From Rhodocyclales bacterium (GTDB lineage Bacteria > Pseudomonadota > Gammaproteobacteria > Burkholderiales > Rhodocyclaceae): a stretch of DNA of 34,731 nucleotides. Shown here piece by piece: positions 32,201 to 34,731 of this stretch (the stretch's first letter is position 1; each line of letters begins with the position of its first letter). The notes under the pieces are model-generated. The model ran no database searches and was not told where the DNA came from. It saw only the letters and a list, made by a program, of their open reading frames with translations. The stretch is taken from assembly GCA_016235805.1 (NCBI GenBank), contig JACRIY010000003.1, positions 1-34,731 of the forward strand, read 5' to 3'. Made by a program: the position numbers and the translations under genes.

Positions 32201-32908
32201 TCAGGCAGCCGACCGTTGCTTCCTGCGGCGGGCTACGAAGCCCATCAAACCAAGACCGGCCAGCATCAAGGCGTAGGTTTCTGGTTCGGGAACCGGAGCA
32301 GCGACTGCTTGAACGCTGACGTTGTCGAGTCCGACATAGTCGCGTGACGGAAACGCTTCAGCAAGGAAAATATCGGTAGTCGAACCCTTGGCGGTGAACT
32401 CGAAACTGAACGGATTCCATTTATTGAGTCCATTGCAACATCCGATTGTGGCAGTCCAGACGTCTAGAGGATCCTGACCGGCACTCGCCTTGATCGTTGC
32501 ATCATTTCCATACTGCTGCGAGTAACCCAGATCGAATGAAAGCTTGTAACGCTGTCCGACGACCGTGTTGATCGTTTGCTTTACGCCGCCGAAGGGCGAT
32601 TGGCGCGTCCAGCCGCTCAGATCAAGGAAGCGATTTCCATTCGAGGCGCTGAGGCTGTAGACGTTTCCGGCCTCGATCCAAGCAATCGTGTCACCTTCGG
32701 TCTGCCAATGGGCGATGGAGGTTGAGTCGTCTTTCTCCACCAGCATCGCGTGAGGTTGAAGAATGGGTCCGGGCAGTCCGCGGTTGGAAGCATTTTCGAT
32801 GAAGAGACCATTCTCAAAGCTGCCGTTCTGAATCAACTCGTTGGCGCTAGATCCTGAGGCAACCCCAAGAAGCATCGCCGCAAAAAAAACGCTGCATTTC
32901 TTCGACAT
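32201..32908 (-). CDS. PEP-CTERM sorting-domain protein
   Basis: The 235-residue protein starts at ATG 32908 with GGGAGA 8 nt upstream; the TTG just before it is not used. It has a signal peptide (SVFFAAMLLGVASGSSANE). The body looks like a galactose-binding/DUF642-type beta-sandwich: ELIQNGSFENGLF, DDSTSIAHWQ, NRFLDLSGWTRQ, GGVKQTINTVVGQRYKLSFD, FSFEFTAKGSTTDIFLAEA and VGLDNVSVQAV. The C-terminus is a PEP-CTERM tripartite signal: VPEPETYALM, a hydrophobic stretch LAGLGLMGFVA, then RRRKQRS. Exosortase (EpsH) normally processes it and sends it to the outer surface with exopolysaccharide; no exosortase is in the window. Base composition is more A+T-rich than the surroundings. Confidence 0.92.
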   Translation of the reverse strand: MSKKCSVFFAAMLLGVASGSSANELIQNGSFENGLFIENASNRGLPGPILQPHAMLVEKDDSTSIAHWQTEGDTIAWIEAGNVYSLSASNGNRFLDLSGWTRQSPFGGVKQTINTVVGQRYKLSFDLGYSQQYGNDATIKASAGQDPLDVWTATIGCCNGLNKWNPFSFEFTAKGSTTDIFLAEAFPSRDYVGLDNVSVQAVAAPVPEPETYALMLAGLGLMGFVARRRKQRSAA

Positions 32909-33023
32909 CAAAGCAATCTCCCGTTATCGAGTCCTGGCAACCCGCAATTTATCCAGCGCGGATATTAAAGGGGAGCGATAAACGCGCCTATAGTTCAAAC
33001 GGACTAAGCGACTCCTTGAACTT

Positions 33024-33053
33024 GCAAGCATTTTTCCGATGCCAAATGCTTGC
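33024..33053. repeat. Perfect 10-bp inverted repeat
   Basis: GCAAGCATTT (33024-33033) and AAATGCTTGC (33044-33053) are exact reverse complements with a 10-nt spacer. CCGATG is also repeated at 33036-33041 and 33053-33058. It lies about 115 bp upstream of the PEP-CTERM gene, where a regulator site would be expected; it could also form a hairpin in RNA. Confidence 0.55.
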
Positions 33054-33148
33054 CGATGGGGCTGAAAACCAAGCGGGCTAAGGTTTCCAGGTTAGAAATT
33101 TGCTTGCCGAGCCCATCACTCCCCGAAAGCAGATGGATTTATGCTCTG

Positions 33149-33164
33149 GTTGACCTATGTCAAC
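33149..33164. promoter_or_regulatory. Dyad GTTGAC-N4-GTCAAC
   Basis: A perfect 6-bp dyad with a 4-bp spacer, of the size bound by dimeric helix-turn-helix repressors. It is about 200 bp upstream of the MaoC-PTA gene. No partner regulator is evident in the window. Confidence 0.35.
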
Positions 33165-33310
33165 AGAAACGTGAGCTACGGTTTTGTGGTGCCTATCAGG
33201 TAGGCTCTTGCCAATGATTCCGGGAAGCGCAGGCGGTCATCCCTCTACGTTAAAAGAACATGTGCCACTGAATCCATTTGCTGCGAAATTGCCCCCCGTA
33301 GAACTACTTA

Positions 33311-33338
33311 TTGCATCGCAGCAAGCAACCGTTAAGAT
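33311..33338 (+). promoter_or_regulatory. Sigma-70-like promoter for the MaoC-PTA gene
   Basis: TTGCAT (33311-33316) and TAAGAT (33333-33338) with a 16-bp spacer give a reasonable -35/-10 pair. The start site would be near 33345, leaving a leader of about 20 nt before ATG 33367. Confidence 0.35.
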
Positions 33339-33366
33339 ATTCGTGTTTGCTCATGGAACTCCCCGT

Positions 33367-34731
33367 ATGAACCCGGTTCAGACCAGCAGCGCCGACTACA
33401 TCGAGAATCGCACCTTCGACGAAATCAACGTCGGCGACAGTGCGACTCTGGTGCGCACGCTGCGCCACGAAGACATCCAGATGTACGCCATCATGTCGGG
33501 CGACATCAATCCCTCGCACGTCGATCCCGAGTACGCCCATTCCTCCATGCTGCGCGAGGTGATCGCCCACGGCATGTGGGGTGGCGCCTTGATTTCGAAC
33601 GTGCTGGGCACCCAGTTCCCCGGCCCGGGCACGGTCTACAAGGACCAGACGCTGCATTTCGCGCAGCCGGTGCGGGTCGGCGACACGCTGACGGTGACCG
33701 TCACCTGCGAGAAGAAATACCCGCGCAACCACCACATGGTGTTCGACTGCCTGTGCACCAACCAGGACGGGCAGAAGGTCATCACCGGCACTGCCGAAGT
33801 GCTGGCGCCGACCGAGAAGGTCAAGCGCCTCAAGGCCAACCTGCCGGATTTCAAGCTGTCGGAAACGCGCAAGGCGCGCTTCGAACACCTGCTCGAAATC
33901 ACCCGCGGCCTGACCCCGATCTCGATGGCGGTGGCCCATCCCTGCGATACCGAATCGCTCAAGGGCGCGCTGCTGGCGCGCGACCGCGGCCTGATCGTGC
34001 CGACCCTGGTCGGCCCCGAGGACAAGATCCGCCAGATCGCCGAGGCCAACCAGCTCGACCTCTATGGCTGCACCCTGATCAACGTCGCCCACAGCCATGC
34101 CGCCGCGGAAGTGGCGGTCTCGCTGGCGCGCGAAGGCCAGGTCGAGGCGCTGATGAAGGGTTCGCTGCATACCGACGAACTGATGAGCGAAGTAGTGGAC
34201 AAGGCCACCGGCCTGCGCACCGAACGGCGCATCAGCCACGTGTTCCTGATGGACGTACCGACCTATCCGCGCCTGCTGTTCATCACCGATGCCGCGGTCA
34301 ACGTCGCCCCCGACCTGGAGACCAAGGTCGACATCGTGCAGAACGCCATCGACCTGGCGCGCATGCTGAAGATCGCCGATCCCAAGGTCGCCATCCTCGC
34401 CGCCGTGGAAACGGTGAACCTCAAGATGCAGGCCACGCTCGACGCCGCCGCGCTGTGCAAGATGGCCGACCGCGGCCAGATCACCGGCGGCCTGCTCGAC
34501 GGCCCGCTGGCCTTCGACAATGCGATCTCGGTGGTCGCCGCGCGCACCAAGGGCATCAAGTCGGCGGTGGCCGGCCAGGCCGACATCCTGCTGGTGCCCG
34601 ACATCGAATCGGGCAACATGCTGGCCAAGCAATTGGAATACCTCGCCGACGCGCTGACGTCCGGCATCGTGCTCGGCGCCCGGGTGCCGATCGTGCTCAC
34701 CAGCCGCGCCGACTCCGCCGAAACCCGCACC
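33367..34731 (+). CDS. Bifunctional enoyl-CoA hydratase/phosphate acetyl(acyl)transferase, 3' end cut
   Basis: 455 codons are visible before the window edge, with no stop; family members have about 465 residues, so nearly the whole gene is present. Residues about 15-150 form a MaoC hot-dog hydratase with the catalytic dyad Asp46/His51 in MSGDINPSHVDPEYA, and AHGMWGGALISNVLG. Residues about 165-455 are a PTA/PTB domain: MAVAHPCDTESLKGALLARD, LIVPTLVGPEDKI, VAHSHAAAEVAVSLAREGQV, ALMKGSLHTDELMSEVV, FITDAAVNVAPDLETK and GLLDGPLAFDNAIS. Together it could hydrate enoyl-CoA and convert acyl-CoA to acyl phosphate; an acetate/butyrate kinase often follows, just outside the window. Start ATG 33367 has only a weak ribosome site (GGAA). 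Confidence 0.93.
   Translation, partial: MNPVQTSSADYIENRTFDEINVGDSATLVRTLRHEDIQMYAIMSGDINPSHVDPEYAHSSMLREVIAHGMWGGALISNVLGTQFPGPGTVYKDQTLHFAQPVRVGDTLTVTVTCEKKYPRNHHMVFDCLCTNQDGQKVITGTAEVLAPTEKVKRLKANLPDFKLSETRKARFEHLLEITRGLTPISMAVAHPCDTESLKGALLARDRGLIVPTLVGPEDKIRQIAEANQLDLYGCTLINVAHSHAAAEVAVSLAREGQVEALMKGSLHTDELMSEVVDKATGLRTERRISHVFLMDVPTYPRLLFITDAAVNVAPDLETKVDIVQNAIDLARMLKIADPKVAILAAVETVNLKMQATLDAAALCKMADRGQITGGLLDGPLAFDNAISVVAARTKGIKSAVAGQADILLVPDIESGNMLAKQLEYLADALTSGIVLGARVPIVLTSRADSAETRT

Larger units (their letters stand above)
32909..33366. other. Non-coding A+T-richer region between divergent genes
   Basis: About 460 bp without a supported gene. It contains the start region of the PEP-CTERM gene, a 10-bp perfect inverted repeat (33024-33053), a 6-bp dyad (33149-33164), GCCTA-TCAGG-TAGGC (33191-33205), a promoter-like element (33311-33338) and a five-codon reading frame (33353-33370) whose stop overlaps the next gene's start. 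Confidence 0.6.

Noticed and set aside
32912..33060. Sigma-54 promoter for the PEP-CTERM gene
   Set aside because: Some exosortase systems use sigma-54, but I found no TGGCAC-N5-TTGC-like element on the minus strand here.
33304..34632. 442-codon minus-strand frame at the right end
   Set aside because: It is antisense to the clear MaoC-PTA reading frame and has no recognisable motif.
1..34731. CRISPR arrays, insertion sequences, phage genes, rRNA or tRNA genes
   Set aside because: No repeated spacer units, transposase motifs, terminal inverted repeats with target duplications, or structured RNA gene sequences were seen by eye.

Overview
The window is a stretch of a high-GC (roughly two thirds G+C by eye) bacterial chromosome. 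The gene content suggests a betaproteobacterium of the Rhodocyclales/Sterolibacteriaceae type: many two-component and c-di-GMP regulators, a fused NADH-dehydrogenase-like/SelD protein, a MaoC hydratase/phosphotransacetylase fusion, bacteriohemerythrin, a PEP-CTERM protein and bufferin (DUF2282/DUF692/DUF2063/DoxX) genes. That placement is inference from families, not from a marker gene. No rRNA, tRNA, CRISPR array, transposase, phage gene or attachment site was seen.

Layout. 1-170: start of a thiamine-diphosphate enzyme running off the left edge. 295-9252: an AraC regulator, an exported PQQ-type sugar/sorbosone dehydrogenase, a hybrid histidine kinase, a bacteriohemerythrin divergent from an ECF sigma/anti-sigma pair, and a large Cache-PAS-PAS hybrid kinase. 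9314-11590: a selenide,water dikinase fused to an FAD-dependent NADH dehydrogenase-like domain. 11941-15756: a MASE1 sensor kinase and FixJ-type response regulator, then an exported EF-hand protein with a repeat-bearing promoter region and folded leader, then an exported thioredoxin-like protein. 15863-17401: an AhpD-like peroxidase family gene divergent from an AraC regulator.

From 17428 to 31879 every recognised gene is on the minus strand. Read in transcription order from the right: bufferin precursor (31879), its MNIO maturase, its HvfC/BufC partner and a DoxX membrane protein, then with a 10-nt gap a membrane GGDEF/EAL protein. Next come a TVP38 membrane domain fused to a MerA/lipoamide-dehydrogenase-like flavoprotein, a DUF547 protein, a DUF3047 protein, a soluble protein with two tandem DEP domains, a small exported protein, a DUF3179 protein, a phosphonate-family ABC transporter in the order D-E-C, and a small conserved hypothetical. 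Several junctions are 1-nt gaps or 4-nt GTGA/ATGA overlaps, so parts of this run are clearly co-translated.

At the right end, 31980-33366 is visibly richer in A+T. It holds a PEP-CTERM protein with an intrinsic terminator and a non-coding stretch with perfect inverted repeats. The window ends inside a plus-strand MaoC/phosphate-acetyltransferase gene.

The parts most worth a second look are the bufferin operon with its directly linked c-di-GMP protein, the tandem-DEP protein with a receiver-like N-terminus, and the TVP38-flavoprotein/DUF547/DUF3047/DUF3179 envelope block. The repeat-rich regulatory regions at 14632-14773, 16524-16557 and 33024-33164 are also of interest.
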